Shown one piece after another: positions 1 through 11,179 of a stretch of 64,000 nt of DNA. The notes beneath the pieces are model-generated. The model was not told where the DNA came from and did not search any database. It saw nothing but the letters and a program-made list of their open reading frames with translations. This DNA is from Clostridia bacterium (GTDB lineage: Bacteria > Bacillota > Peptococcia > DRI-13 > SM3-B62): positions 21,300-85,299 of the forward strand of contig JAHDSQ010000007.1 of assembly GCA_018432615.1 (NCBI GenBank), read 5' to 3'. Within the stretch, counting starts at the first letter, position 1; each line of letters begins with the position of its first letter. Position numbers and translations under genes: made by a program.

Positions 1-1651
1 CGTCATCCATAACGACAATTCTATCGGCATCTATGACGGAAGAGACACGTTGGGCGATGACGATTTTTGTTGTGCCGGGGATATTCTCCTTTAACCCATA
101 ACGAATCAGGGCCTCTGTTCTGATGTCAACTGCGCTTGTTGAATCGTCTAAAATGAGGATTTTGGGTTTCTTTAGAAGTGCACGGGCAATACAAAGCCGT
201 TGTTTTTGGCCCCCCGATACATTTGTACCGCCTTGTTCGAGATGGGTTTCGTAGCCGTTGGGAAAGCTTTGGATAAAATCATGCGCCCGGGCAAGCCTGC
301 AAGCCTGGATAAGTTCTTCGTCGGAAACGTTTTCGTTACCCCAACGTAGGTTTTCTTTGATGGTACCGGAAAACAGTACGTTTTTTTGCAGCACCATAGC
401 AACCTCGTTACGCAGTGTCTCGAGATCGTACTCACGTACATCGATGCCGCCAACGGTAACCCGTCCGGACACTACATCATAAAGACGGGGGATGAGCTGC
501 ACTAGGCTTGTTTTGGCCGAACCTGTACTCCCAAGGATGCCGATGGTTTCACCTGATTTTATTGAAAGATTGATGTTATCAAGGCAAAGCTTGTCGGCGT
601 TTTTAGCGTAACTAAAATTAACGCCCTCAAAACATATGTCACCGTTTTGAACCGACGTAACGGGATTTGCGCAGTTTTTGAGGTCGCTTTCTTCGTTTGT
701 CAACTCGACTATTCTTGCTGCTGAGGCACGGGAGATGGTGATCATTACGAGCACCATTGAAATCATCATGAGGCTTGTTAAAATCTGTATGGCATAAGTA
801 ATGAGACTCAAAAGCTGTCCTGTGCTGAGACCTGCATCGGGATTACCGCCGCCGGCCACAATTATTCTTGCTCCGAACCAGGAAACCAACAGCATACAAG
901 CGTACATGCAAAACTGCATCAGCGGCATATTAAAGGCGATCAGCTTTTCCGCCTTTGAAAAATCAGCGTATATTTCACCTGAAATGGCCTCGAATTTCTT
1001 TTTCTCGAAATCCTCACGGGTGAAGGACTTGACCACTCGAATCCCTCGTAGGTTCTCGCTGACCGCGCTATTGAGCTTGTCGTAGGTCTTGAAGACTCGT
1101 ATGAAAATCGGGTACGCGTTCTTGATTATCAAATACAGCCCGGCACCCAGAAGCGGGACGGAAGCCAGAAAAATAAGGGAGAGTCTTGCGTTTATCCCGA
1201 AGGAGACTGCAAGGGCAAATATCATCATAATAGGTGCACGGACCGCCAGACGAATAACCATCTGATAGGCCAGTTGTACATTAGTGACGTCTGTTGTCAG
1301 CCGTGTGACAATACTTGCCGTTGAGAGCTTATCGATATTGGAAAACGAAAAATTCTGCACATTATAGTACATATCACGGCGCAGATTCCGTGCAAAGCCT
1401 GCCGACGCGGTAGCGGCGCTTTTTCCCGCAAAAGCGCCGAAAACCAGTGAAAGAAGGGCTGAGAGTAAAAGAGCTGTGCCCATTTTGAGGATATAAGTCA
1501 TGTTTCCCTGATCAATGCCGAAATCGATCAGATTGGCCATCAAAAGGGGAATGATAATTTCCAATACCACTTCCAGCACCACATAAACAGCGGTGAGGAG
1601 GGAGTCTTTTTTATATTGTCGTATACAGCTCATGAGCTTTTTTATTATCAT
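1..1651 (-). CDS. ABC exporter, fused permease and ATPase (3' end outside window)
   Basis: Half-size ABC exporter of the MsbA/MdlB type, a membrane protein that dimerises and exports lipid, peptide or drug substrates; the substrate cannot be read from sequence. About 550 codons are present: an N-terminal transmembrane domain, then an ATPase domain with Walker A GSTGSAKTS (near position 510 of the window), signature NVSGGQKQR (near 200) and Walker B ILILDDSTSAVD (near 145). Translation continues to base 1 in ADRIVVMDD, so roughly the last 30-50 residues are cut off. In Walker A the usual GSGKS reads GSAKT, a conservative variant. The ATG at 1651 has GGAGG nine bases upstream. The DUF368 gene lies upstream on the same strand, 147 bp away. 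Confidence 0.93.
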   Translation of the reverse strand, partial: MIIKKLMSCIRQYKKDSLLTAVYVVLEVVLEIIIPLLMANLIDFGIDQGNMTYILKMGTALLLSALLSLVFGAFAGKSAATASAGFARNLRRDMYYNVQNFSFSNIDKLSTASIVTRLTTDVTNVQLAYQMVIRLAVRAPIMMIFALAVSFGINARLSLIFLASVPLLGAGLYLIIKNAYPIFIRVFKTYDKLNSAVSENLRGIRVVKSFTREDFEKKKFEAISGEIYADFSKAEKLIAFNMPLMQFCMYACMLLVSWFGARIIVAGGGNPDAGLSTGQLLSLITYAIQILTSLMMISMVLVMITISRASAARIVELTNEESDLKNCANPVTSVQNGDICFEGVNFSYAKNADKLCLDNINLSIKSGETIGILGSTGSAKTSLVQLIPRLYDVVSGRVTVGGIDVREYDLETLRNEVAMVLQKNVLFSGTIKENLRWGNENVSDEELIQACRLARAHDFIQSFPNGYETHLEQGGTNVSGGQKQRLCIARALLKKPKILILDDSTSAVDIRTEALIRYGLKENIPGTTKIVIAQRVSSVIDADRIVVMDD

Positions 1652-1733
1652 GTAATGTTTGCCTCCATTTGGATCATAGCACGCCGGAATCATTAGCTTT
1701 CTATGATGTTCTGATAAATCGTTTCAACAAAAT

Positions 1734-1762
1734 AATTTCTGCTGATAAGACAAGCAGAAATT
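1734..1762 (-). terminator. Weak intrinsic terminator after the DUF368 gene
   Basis: A perfect 10-bp stem (AATTTCTGCT at 1734-1743 with AGCAGAAATT at 1753-1762) has a nine-base loop. Read on the minus strand it is followed by a T-rich tract (ATTATTTTGTTG). It lies between the DUF368 stop and the ABC exporter start. The stem is AT-rich, so read-through is likely. Confidence 0.45.
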
Positions 1763-1798
1763 GTAAGGAGAACTGATTTTAAGATGCAAACGTATATC

Positions 1799-2575
1799 TC
1801 AGTTCTGATGTTGATTCTTAGCATCCCACTTCCAGACAAGCAGGAAGCCAAGAACAGTCGGAATGACAAAGGACAGGGGATTGTCCAGAGTGTTTGGCAG
1901 AAAAACTCTGCTTGACCCGATGATCAATCCCACAAAGAGCCAGCTGAGAAAAGATCTGTGGCGGGAATAGACCTTATCCAAAGCATTGGAAAGGGTCACT
2001 ATGCCAATAACAGACCCCAGACCAAAAATGCCTAAAGTCAGCCAGTTAAATTCCGCTAAGGCCAACATGATATCTTCGTAGATACCCATCAGTATCAAAA
2101 CGGCGGAACCCGGAATTCCCGGCAGGATCATGGCAGCGCTGGCCACCGCTCCTCCCGCAAAAAAAAGAAACTTATTGGGAGCTACTGGTGATATTGTTCC
2201 CAAATCGCCAATATTGGCAGTTGAAAAGGCAATGATAAAACCGATAAAAAAGGCCGTCAGGTGTTTGAGATTCGGGCGGTAATTTTCTCCCAGCACAGTC
2301 TTGACCGAAGCAAGTATGCAACCGAACAAAAAGGCTAAGATCACATCGGAATTATACCTGAACAACCAGGCAAAAATCCAGCCGCTAAGGAGAATACCTC
2401 CTCCCATTCCGATTAAAAAGGGCAACCACGGTATCAATATCAAGCGAGAAAGGTCTCTGACCAGCTTTTCATATAATCCCAGAACCAAAAGCACAGTACC
2501 GCCGCTTATTCCAGGCAATATAACTATTAATCCTATTAACGCGCCTTTAAAAAATTTTTTAATTGGTATTGTCAT
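1799..2575 (-). CDS. DUF368 family membrane protein, probable undecaprenyl-phosphate translocase
   Basis: 258-residue polytopic membrane protein of the DUF368 family. Members have been shown to flip undecaprenyl phosphate back to the inner membrane leaflet so that the carrier can be reused for wall and surface-polymer synthesis. The N-terminal glycine-rich motif LPGISGGTVLLVLG and the internal repeat of it, LPGIPGSAVLILMG (about residue 150), are typical of the family's two-fold repeat. Length matches the family (about 250-300). The ATG at 2575 has AGGAG eight bases upstream. The transporter function is family knowledge; nothing in the neighbourhood confirms it except the large surface-polysaccharide locus 30 kb away. 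Confidence 0.85.
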   Translation of the reverse strand: MTIPIKKFFKGALIGLIVILPGISGGTVLLVLGLYEKLVRDLSRLILIPWLPFLIGMGGGILLSGWIFAWLFRYNSDVILAFLFGCILASVKTVLGENYRPNLKHLTAFFIGFIIAFSTANIGDLGTISPVAPNKFLFFAGGAVASAAMILPGIPGSAVLILMGIYEDIMLALAEFNWLTLGIFGLGSVIGIVTLSNALDKVYSRHRSFLSWLFVGLIIGSSRVFLPNTLDNPLSFVIPTVLGFLLVWKWDAKNQHQN

Positions 2576-2739
2576 GATTCTTTACTCCTGTCGTTGTACC
2601 AACATAATCTTAACAACGACATTGTAGCATTTTATTCTGAAAGTGCAAAGCAAATACTAAGTGAATAGTAACCTTGATTCACGGTTGTTGAACAAACGTA
2701 TGAACGCGTGAGTTGCACACAATGTGGTGCCATAGTTAC

Positions 2740-2768
2740 TTGACATAAAGGGCCTCGAGGACTACAAT
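2740..2768 (+). promoter_or_regulatory. Sigma-70-type promoter for the liv operon
   Basis: Consensus -35 TTGACA at 2740-2745, a 17-bp spacer, and -10 TACAAT at 2763-2768, with an overlapping TATAAT at 2768-2773. It points at livK and predicts a 5' leader of about 140 nt. Confidence 0.75.
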
Positions 2769-2784
2769 ATAATACGATATTATT

Positions 2785-2842
2785 TATTATTTGAGTGCCT
2801 GATTGCTGTCTGCTGTGTACGCGCATCTCGCCTCAAATAATA
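2785..2842 (+). promoter_or_regulatory. Hairpin in the livK 5' leader
   Basis: Perfect 11-bp inverted repeat TATTATTTGAG (2785-2795) / CTCAAATAATA (2832-2842) enclosing 36 nt, starting just after the predicted transcription start and 74 nt before the livK ATG. No U-tract follows, so it is not a classical terminator. A known riboswitch class was not recognised. Function unknown; regulation or mRNA stability are possible. Confidence 0.4.
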
Positions 2843-2915
2843 GGTGTCGTTCTTATAGACGATATCTTCACAGACCGGAAATACACATATAAATCTATTA
2901 TAAGGAGAATGCAAA

Positions 2916-4103
2916 ATGAAAAAAATATTCTGTGTCTTTATATCTTTTGTCCTGATTATTGGACTTCTGTCAGGTTGCGGCGGCTCAGATAGCGCTTCTT
3001 CCGGGGATGACAATTCAACCGGCAAAAATGAAGAACCGGTTGCAGTCGCCTTTAAGCTTGGTGGAACCGGTCCTTTGACCGGCGGTGCAGCCATATACGG
3101 TAATGCAGCTAAGAATGGCGCACAGATTGCTGTTGAGGAGATTAATGCCCAAGGTGGCATTAAGTTCGAACTCAAATATGAAGACGATGAGCATGATGCT
3201 GAGAAGGCCGTTAATGCCTATAATAAACTGAAGGACTGGGGTATCCAGATTTCTCTCGGTTCCGTAACAAGTACGCCCGGTGTGGCCACCAGCGCCGAGA
3301 CTTTTTCTGACCGTATCTTCGCACTTACTCCCTCAGCTTCAGCTACCGCTGTCATTGAGGGCAAGGACAACGTGTATCAGATGTGCTTTGCCGACCCCAA
3401 CCAGGGCTCAGCTTCCGCTCAGTATATTGTTGATAAAAAGCTCGGTACAAAAATTGCGGTTATATACAAGAACGACGATGTATATTCCAAGGGAATCTAC
3501 AACACTTTCGCAAGTAAGGCCAAAGAATTGAACCTGGAGATTGTCTCTACAACCACCTTTACCGAGGATAGCCAGACCGATTTTTCCGTTCAACTGGCCG
3601 ATGCCAAGAAAAATGGCGCTGACCTGATTTTCCTGCCCATGTATTATACCCCGGCTTCACTGATACTACAGCAGGCCAAGTCCATAGGCTATGATCCCAA
3701 GTACTTCGGTGTGGACGGTATGGACGGCATCTTGACTCTGGAGAACTTTGACACCTCCCTGGCCGAGGGTGTTATGCTGTTGACACCCTTTAATGCCGAC
3801 TCTACCGATGAGCGCACGGTCAGCTTCGTTAAAAAATACAAGGAGCTCTTTAACGAGACTCCCAATCAGTTCGCAGCCGATGGTTACGACTGCGTGTACG
3901 CCTACAAGGAAGCCCTGGAGACTGCAGGCTGCACCCCTGACATGAGCGCCGCTGATATCTGCGAGAAAATGGTCGAAGCATTTCCTAACATTACCTTCGA
4001 CGGGCTTACCGGAGAGGGCGTAACTTGGGCTGATACCGGAGAAGTTTCAAAGAGTCCTAAGGGTATGGTCATAGAAAATGGTGCTTACGTCGGTATGGAC
4101 TGA
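2916..4103 (+). CDS. livK: Branched-chain amino acid ABC transporter substrate-binding lipoprotein
   Basis: 395-residue extracellular substrate-binding protein (Peripla_BP_6 type) that captures branched-chain or related amino acids and hands them to LivHMGF. A lipoprotein signal peptide is visible: MKK start, hydrophobic core and lipobox LLSGC with Cys at about residue 21, followed by a Ser/Gly/Asp-rich linker. The mature domain starts with the family motif FKLGGTGPLTG and has GVDGMDG and NQFAADGYDCVYAYKEA in the expected order. AAGGAG lies eight bases before the ATG. First gene of livKHMGF, separated from livH by a hairpin that may keep this subunit in excess. Confidence 0.95.
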   Translation: MKKIFCVFISFVLIIGLLSGCGGSDSASSGDDNSTGKNEEPVAVAFKLGGTGPLTGGAAIYGNAAKNGAQIAVEEINAQGGIKFELKYEDDEHDAEKAVNAYNKLKDWGIQISLGSVTSTPGVATSAETFSDRIFALTPSASATAVIEGKDNVYQMCFADPNQGSASAQYIVDKKLGTKIAVIYKNDDVYSKGIYNTFASKAKELNLEIVSTTTFTEDSQTDFSVQLADAKKNGADLIFLPMYYTPASLILQQAKSIGYDPKYFGVDGMDGILTLENFDTSLAEGVMLLTPFNADSTDERTVSFVKKYKELFNETPNQFAADGYDCVYAYKEALETAGCTPDMSAADICEKMVEAFPNITFDGLTGEGVTWADTGEVSKSPKGMVIENGAYVGMD

Positions 4104-4133
4104 TTATCTATCGCCCTTTCAAATGGTTTATTG

Positions 4134-4165
4134 AGAGGGCTGTCGAGCAAACTCGGCAGCCCTCT
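4134..4165 (+). terminator. Strong hairpin between livK and livH (partial terminator or mRNA-stability element)
   Basis: 14-bp GC-rich stem AGAGGGCTGTCGAG (4134-4147) / CTCGGCAGCCCTCT (4152-4165) with one G-U pair and a four-base loop. No U-run follows. Such stems after the binding-protein gene of ABC importers commonly stabilise its message or attenuate downstream genes; that role here is inferred. Confidence 0.55.
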
Positions 4166-4245
4166 ATTCATTGCTAAAGTAGAGATAATATCATTCTGTC
4201 AGCTCTTATTTGGGCATGTCCAAACGAAATAAAGGTGTGTGTGTT

Positions 4246-5127
4246 ATGACATTTCTCTCCTTTCTAATAAGTGGGCTCAGTCTTGGCAGCGTTTATGCTA
4301 TTATTGCTTTGGGCTATACGATGGTCTATGGCATTGCAAAAATGCTTAACTTTGCTCATGGCGATGTTATTATGGTCGGCGCCTATGTCTGCTTCTTTGC
4401 CACCACCCGGTGGGACCTTCCCCCGACTGTCGGTGTACTTTTGGCTATGGTGGTGTGTACGGCCCTTGGGGTGTTGATAGAACGGCTGGCGTACAAGCCG
4501 TTGAGGTCCGCTCCTTCATTGGCTGTAATCATCACGGCTATAGGTGTCAGCTATTTTCTTCAGAATGCCGCTCAGCTGCTCTGGACTTCCAACCCCAAGG
4601 TGTTCACCTCCGTAGTAGGTAATTCCTCAATAAAGCTCTTTGACGGCGGGTTGACTATCTCCGTCATCGCTATCATTACCATAATTGCTTGTATTATTAT
4701 TATGGCCGCGCTGACTTGGTTTACCGGAAAGACTAAAATGGGTAAAGCTATGCGTGCCTGCTCAGAGGACAAGGGTGCGGCTCAATTGATGGGCATTGAC
4801 GTTAACTTCACCATCTCCGTCACCTTTGCTATCGGTTCTGCCCTAGCGGCAATTGCCGGCGTTTTACTCTGCTCTGCCTATCCCACTTTAATGCCTACCA
4901 CGGGTGCCATGCCCGGCATCAAGGCATTCACCGCTGCCGTGTTCGGCGGCATCGGCTCCATACCGGGAGCGATGATCGGCGGCTTGCTTTTAGGCATCAT
5001 AGAGATATTCGGCAAGGGCTATATCTCTACACAGCTTTCCGACGCCATCGTGTTCGCCGTTCTCATTATTACATTGCTGGTCAAGCCTGCCGGTCTTCTG
5101 GGCAAGCAGACCACCGAGAAAGTATGA
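4246..5127 (+). CDS. livH: Branched-chain amino acid ABC transporter permease LivH
   Basis: Inner-membrane permease of the LivH family, one of the two channel subunits of the importer. From the ATG at 4246 the protein has 293 residues and begins MTFLSFLISGLSLGSVYAII, the family's usual N terminus; the motifs GYTMVYGIAKMLNFAHGD and AVFGGIGSIPGAMIGG (ATPase-coupling loop) are typical. Upstream in-frame TTG 4210 and ATG 4216 lack a good ribosome site, whereas AAAGGTG precedes 4246 at suitable distance. The stop is followed almost at once by livM. Confidence 0.94.
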   Translation: MTFLSFLISGLSLGSVYAIIALGYTMVYGIAKMLNFAHGDVIMVGAYVCFFATTRWDLPPTVGVLLAMVVCTALGVLIERLAYKPLRSAPSLAVIITAIGVSYFLQNAAQLLWTSNPKVFTSVVGNSSIKLFDGGLTISVIAIITIIACIIIMAALTWFTGKTKMGKAMRACSEDKGAAQLMGIDVNFTISVTFAIGSALAAIAGVLLCSAYPTLMPTTGAMPGIKAFTAAVFGGIGSIPGAMIGGLLLGIIEIFGKGYISTQLSDAIVFAVLIITLLVKPAGLLGKQTTEKV

Positions 5128-5137
5128 GGTGGGCGCT

Positions 5138-6214
5138 ATGAAAATAATGAGAAAAGCCTCTCGCAGCAAAGTTATTACTTACGGTCTTGTTGCAATTGCC
5201 TTTATTATTGTCCAATTGCTGATAAGCAGTGGCAATATCAGTTCCTCTCTTCAGGGACAGCTAGTTCCGATCTGTGCCTATGTGGTTATGGCGGTTTCAC
5301 TGAATTTGACCGTAGGCGTACTTGGTGAGCTGTCTTTAGGACATGCGGGTTTCATGAGTGTTGGTGCTTTTACCGGTGTTGTGGCTTGTATCAGTCTGGA
5401 GAGTATTATACCTTTCACAATCCTACGTTTGACCGTGTCCATCATTATCGGCGCATTTTCTGCCGGAGTGGCCGGTACCCTCATCGGGATACCTGTCCTA
5501 CGCCTTGAAGGTGACTATTTAGCCATTGTTACTCTGGCTTTTGGAGAAATTATAAAAAATATAACAAACTGCCTTTATGTGGGAGTAGATAAAGCGGGAT
5601 TGCACGTCAATTTCCTTACCGACGCCACTTCTCTAAACCTTAGTGAAGGCGGTCGGGTGATTATCGACGGTCCTATGGGAATCTCCGGCATAACCAAGCT
5701 TTCAACCTTTGCTATGGGTTTTGCCCTTATTATGGTTACCTTGTTTATCGTGCTCAATCTAATTGACAGCCGCTCGGGACGGGCAATCATGGCGCTGCGT
5801 GACAACCGCATTGCAGCTGAGAGTGTGGGCATTCACGTTACTAAATATAAGCTCATGGCCTTTGCTACCTCCGCTGCCCTAGCTGGTGCGGCAGGTGCAT
5901 TGTATGCTATGAATTATTCCACCATTATTGCCTCTAAGTTCGGTTTCAATACCTCTATACTTATTCTGGTCTTTGTTGTGCTGGGAGGTTTGGGTAATAT
6001 CCGGGGCTCAATCATTGCCGCCACTGTACTTACCATACTACCTGAGATGCTGCGCCAATTTAACAACTACCGAATGGTTATATATGCAATCGTACTCGTC
6101 CTCATTATGCTGGCCACCAACGACGATAATCTCAAAGGCTTTTTAAGCAACTTAAGGAATAGGCTGCTTCCTTCAAATCTTAGGAAAGGAAAGAAGGGAG
6201 CGGAAAATGGATAA
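5138..6214 (+). CDS. livM: Branched-chain amino acid ABC transporter permease LivM
   Basis: Second permease subunit, partner of LivH. Polytopic, about 358 residues. Family motifs: NLTVGVLGELSLGHAGFMSVGAF near residue 60, LRLEGDYLAIVTLAFGEI near 130, and FVVLGGLGNIRGSIIAA near the C terminus (coupling helix). I prefer ATG 5138 over GTG 5129 because GAGGTGG (5126-5132), overlapping the livH stop, sits at the correct distance. The 3' end overlaps livG by 8 bp, which suggests translational coupling. Confidence 0.94.
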   Translation: MKIMRKASRSKVITYGLVAIAFIIVQLLISSGNISSSLQGQLVPICAYVVMAVSLNLTVGVLGELSLGHAGFMSVGAFTGVVACISLESIIPFTILRLTVSIIIGAFSAGVAGTLIGIPVLRLEGDYLAIVTLAFGEIIKNITNCLYVGVDKAGLHVNFLTDATSLNLSEGGRVIIDGPMGISGITKLSTFAMGFALIMVTLFIVLNLIDSRSGRAIMALRDNRIAAESVGIHVTKYKLMAFATSAALAGAAGALYAMNYSTIIASKFGFNTSILILVFVVLGGLGNIRGSIIAATVLTILPEMLRQFNNYRMVIYAIVLVLIMLATNDDNLKGFLSNLRNRLLPSNLRKGKKGAENG

Positions 6215-7058
6215 AGCAAAAAGACCTGAGACAAAGATGGTTCCCGTGCCTTCCACCAACCTTGTTCCTGAGCGTGATGTGGATAAGCTGCCGGTGCTGG
6301 AAGCCCGTAACCTGGGGATTGAGTTTGGAGGACTTACGGCTCTTGCCGGTTTCAACATGGCTATTGGTCGTACGGAGATAGCTGGGCTTATTGGTCCCAA
6401 CGGTGCTGGAAAAACTACGGTGTTCAACCTGCTCACTAAGGTTTATCAGCCTACCCACGGCACCATCCTGCTGGATGGACGTGACACAAATAACATGACC
6501 ACTGTACAGATTAACAAAGCCGGTATCGCTCGAACCTTTCAAAACATACGACTTTTCTCAAACCTATCGGTTGAGGACAATGTAAAGCTTGGTTTGCATA
6601 ACAATATCAATTACGGCATGTGGAACGGCATTCTTCGCCTTCCTGCTTACTGGAAAGGCGAAAGGCGGGCGCATGAGCAGGCCATGGAGCTTTTATCCAT
6701 CTTCGATATGCAGGACTTGGCGGGAAACCGGGCGGGGTCTTTACCCTACGGTGCTCAACGCCGGCTAGAGATAGTCCGTGCCTTAGCCACAAAGCCCTTG
6801 CTACTGCTTTTGGATGAGCCTGCTGCCGGAATGAACCCTTCCGAGACAGCCGAATTAATGGAGAATATCGTAAAAATCCGCGATACCTTACAGATTGCAA
6901 TTATACTCATAGAGCATGACATGAATCTGGTTATGGGGATCTGTGAGGGGATCTGTGTGCTTAATTTTGGCAAAATAATCGCCAAAGGCACCCCCCGCGA
7001 GATTCGGAACAACCCTCAGGTTATCGAAGCTTATTTGGGCAAGAAGAAGGAGGGCTGA
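6207..7058 (+). CDS. livG: Branched-chain amino acid ABC transporter ATP-binding protein LivG
   Basis: Cytoplasmic ATPase, one of the two nucleotide-binding subunits. Walker A GPNGAGKT at residues 63-70, signature LPYGAQRRLEIVRALAT, Walker B LLLLLDEPAAGMNP followed by the switch His in LIEHDMNLVM, and the LivG C terminus (NNPQVIEAYLGKK). The N terminus carries about 30 extra residues before the ABC domain compared with the usual 255-residue family length. The ATG overlaps the end of livM and has GGGAG upstream. Confidence 0.95.
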   Translation: MDKAKRPETKMVPVPSTNLVPERDVDKLPVLEARNLGIEFGGLTALAGFNMAIGRTEIAGLIGPNGAGKTTVFNLLTKVYQPTHGTILLDGRDTNNMTTVQINKAGIARTFQNIRLFSNLSVEDNVKLGLHNNINYGMWNGILRLPAYWKGERRAHEQAMELLSIFDMQDLAGNRAGSLPYGAQRRLEIVRALATKPLLLLLDEPAAGMNPSETAELMENIVKIRDTLQIAIILIEHDMNLVMGICEGICVLNFGKIIAKGTPREIRNNPQVIEAYLGKKKEG

Positions 7059-7063
7059 CCGCT

Positions 7064-7765
7064 ATGTTGAAAGTTAATGATATCAACGTCTTTTACGGTG
7101 CCATACATGCCATTAAAGGTATCTCATTTCAGGTCAATCAAGGCGAAATAGTGACACTGATAGGGGCTAACGGCGCCGGAAAAAGTACCGTTTTGAAAAC
7201 TATTTCCGGCTTGCTGCGCACCAAGACCGGGGAGATAAATTTCTTAGGAGAGAACATCACTTCCACGGCTCCCCACAAGATAGTGGAACGCGGTTTGGCT
7301 CATGTCCCGGAGGGGCGGCGCATTTTTCTGCAGATGACCGTCCAGGAAAATCTGGAAATGGGCGCGTACACTTGTCCCTCCAGCGGCATTGAGGCTCAAT
7401 TAGAAAAGGTCTATGCTCAGTTTCCACGGCTTATGGAACGCCGTAGGCAGGTTGCGGGCACACTCTCCGGTGGAGAGCAGCAGATGCTGGCTATAGGCCG
7501 GTCACTCATGAGTCACCCTAAACTTCTAATGCTGGATGAGCCGTCCATGGGACTTGCACCTATCCTGGTGGAACAAATTTTCTCCATTATCCGGGAGATG
7601 AACAAGGCCGGAACCACCATACTTCTCGTAGAACAGAATGCCCAAATGGCCCTCTCCATTGCCGACAGAGCCTATGTGCTGGAGACGGGGGCTATCTCAA
7701 TTTCCGGTACCGGGAAGGAGCTGTCCGAGAGTGATGAGATCCGCAAGGCCTATCTCGGTGGCTGA
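7064..7765 (+). CDS. livF: Branched-chain amino acid ABC transporter ATP-binding protein LivF
   Basis: 233-residue ATPase, partner of LivG. Walker A GANGAGKST at 34-42, Q-loop region VPEGRRIF, signature LSGGEQQMLAIGRSLM, Walker B LLMLDEPSMGLAP, switch in LLVEQNAQ and the LivF-type C terminus ending RKAYLGG. Full family length. Five bases after livG; last gene of the liv operon, followed by a 13-bp hairpin. Confidence 0.95.
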   Translation: MLKVNDINVFYGAIHAIKGISFQVNQGEIVTLIGANGAGKSTVLKTISGLLRTKTGEINFLGENITSTAPHKIVERGLAHVPEGRRIFLQMTVQENLEMGAYTCPSSGIEAQLEKVYAQFPRLMERRRQVAGTLSGGEQQMLAIGRSLMSHPKLLMLDEPSMGLAPILVEQIFSIIREMNKAGTTILLVEQNAQMALSIADRAYVLETGAISISGTGKELSESDEIRKAYLGG

Positions 7766-7807
7766 AAAAATCCTGTTTTTGCAAGCATGATATAGTATCT
7801 TTGTAAC

Positions 7808-7850
7808 ACAAACAATAAGGCCTACTTTTTTGGCAGACCTTGTTGTTTGT
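7808..7850 (+). terminator. Hairpin at the end of the liv operon
   Basis: 13-bp stem ACAAACAATAAGG (7808-7820) / CCTTGTTGTTTGT (7838-7850) with one wobble pair and a 17-nt loop containing T6. No downstream U-tract, so termination would be inefficient or factor-dependent. It is the only clear structure after livF. Confidence 0.45.
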
Positions 7851-8100
7851 ATGTCCGGCAGGGTGACAGAGACGTAACCGGAAGAACCTTCCCCTTGGTT
7901 TCCACCTGGTTTCCCTTAGTGTCGATGTAATAACTTGCTCAGGATGTGCAAAATCATGCACATTATTACAGTCACCAAAAAATCATGTCTTGGCTGGCTT
8001 GGGGTTTTTTGTGTTTTAACTGCTTGGTATGTTTCTTGCATTGTTCTTATATCCATGGCCTGTGCCCTTGAAGACAAGGAGGGCTTAGTTGAATAAAAAC

Positions 8101-8130
8101 TTGCGTTGAAAAGACACCTAATGCTATAAT
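8101..8130 (+). promoter_or_regulatory. Candidate promoter for the V-ATPase operon
   Basis: TTGCGT (8101-8106), 18-bp spacer, TATAAT (8125-8130). A second TATAAT is at 8333-8338 with only a poor -35. The 624-bp gap between livF and the V-ATPase genes (7766-8389) otherwise holds a short leader-peptide candidate; an 86-codon minus-strand open frame across 7916-8176 has no recognisable features. Confidence 0.45.
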
Positions 8131-8286
8131 AATCTCGTTGTACAAAGGGGGGTGAGAGTTTTTTAGGGCTTTTCAAAGCTTAGCTACGGCAAACATTTAT
8201 TCATTGTCATTATTCTTTATCATTAAAACGTAGGTTTTTAATAAAAATTTCCTTGGTTTTCGTGTATATGCCGGAGGTAAGTGGCG

Positions 8287-8337
8287 ATGGGACCGGAAAA
8301 AACTCCAACTGAAGTAAGATTACTTTCCCTATTATAA
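8287..8337 (+). CDS. Putative 16-residue leader peptide before the V-ATPase operon
   Basis: A very good ribosome site (GGAGG at 8273-8277) precedes ATG 8287, which opens a 16-codon frame (MGPEKTPTEVRLLSLL) ending at TAA 8335-8337, 52 bases before the first V-ATPase gene. The stop overlaps an AT-rich TATAAT. No similarity recognised. It could be a regulatory leader peptide or chance. Confidence 0.25.
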   Translation: MGPEKTPTEVRLLSLL

Positions 8338-8389
8338 TATATAGGAAACCCCTCAAGTGATAATTCCATGAGTGGAGGCAGGTGAAGAA

Positions 8390-8703
8390 ATGTCCTTAGA
8401 AGTTATCAAAAAGATCGCAGACGTTGAGGCCGAGGCTGAAAAGCAGCGCGCAGATGCCTTGAATGAGGCAAAAAGGATCGTGACAAATGCAGAGGCCGCA
8501 GGCCGTGAGGTATTGCAAAAAATGCGGATCGAAGCTGAGGCTGAAGTTAGTAAACGTCATGAAGAGGCGCAAGTTCAGGGCAAAGCAGTTGCTGCAGAGA
8601 TTTCCGAAAAAGTGCGAGCAGATTGTGCCGCACTGGAAAAAACGGCATCAACCAAGATGGATGCTGCGGTCTCAATCATTGTTGAAAGGGTAGTGAATGG
8701 CTG

Positions 8704-8704
<1 letters not shown>
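8390..8704 (+). CDS. ntpF: V-type ATPase peripheral stalk subunit G/H (NtpF)
   Basis: About 104 residues, almost entirely charged alpha-helix rich in Ala, Glu, Lys and Arg (heptad-like EAEAEKQRADALNEAKR), as in the G/H peripheral-stalk subunit that pairs with subunit E to hold the A3B3 head still. I choose ATG 8390 (MSLEVIKK) because GGAGG and AGGTGA lie just upstream; GTG 8372 lies in front of these sites. The stop TGA shares one base with the ATG of the next gene. First gene of the V-ATPase operon, in the order of E. hirae ntpFIKECGABD. Confidence 0.85.
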
Positions 8705-11147
<2,443 letters not shown>

Positions 11148-11179
11148 CTGGATTAATCAAATCAAGGGGGAAACTGATT

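Noticed and set aside
7916..8176. 86-codon minus-strand open frame between livF and the V-ATPase operon
   Set aside because: No ribosome site of note, no family features, and odd composition (Ser/His/Gln-rich); probably chance in an intergenic region.
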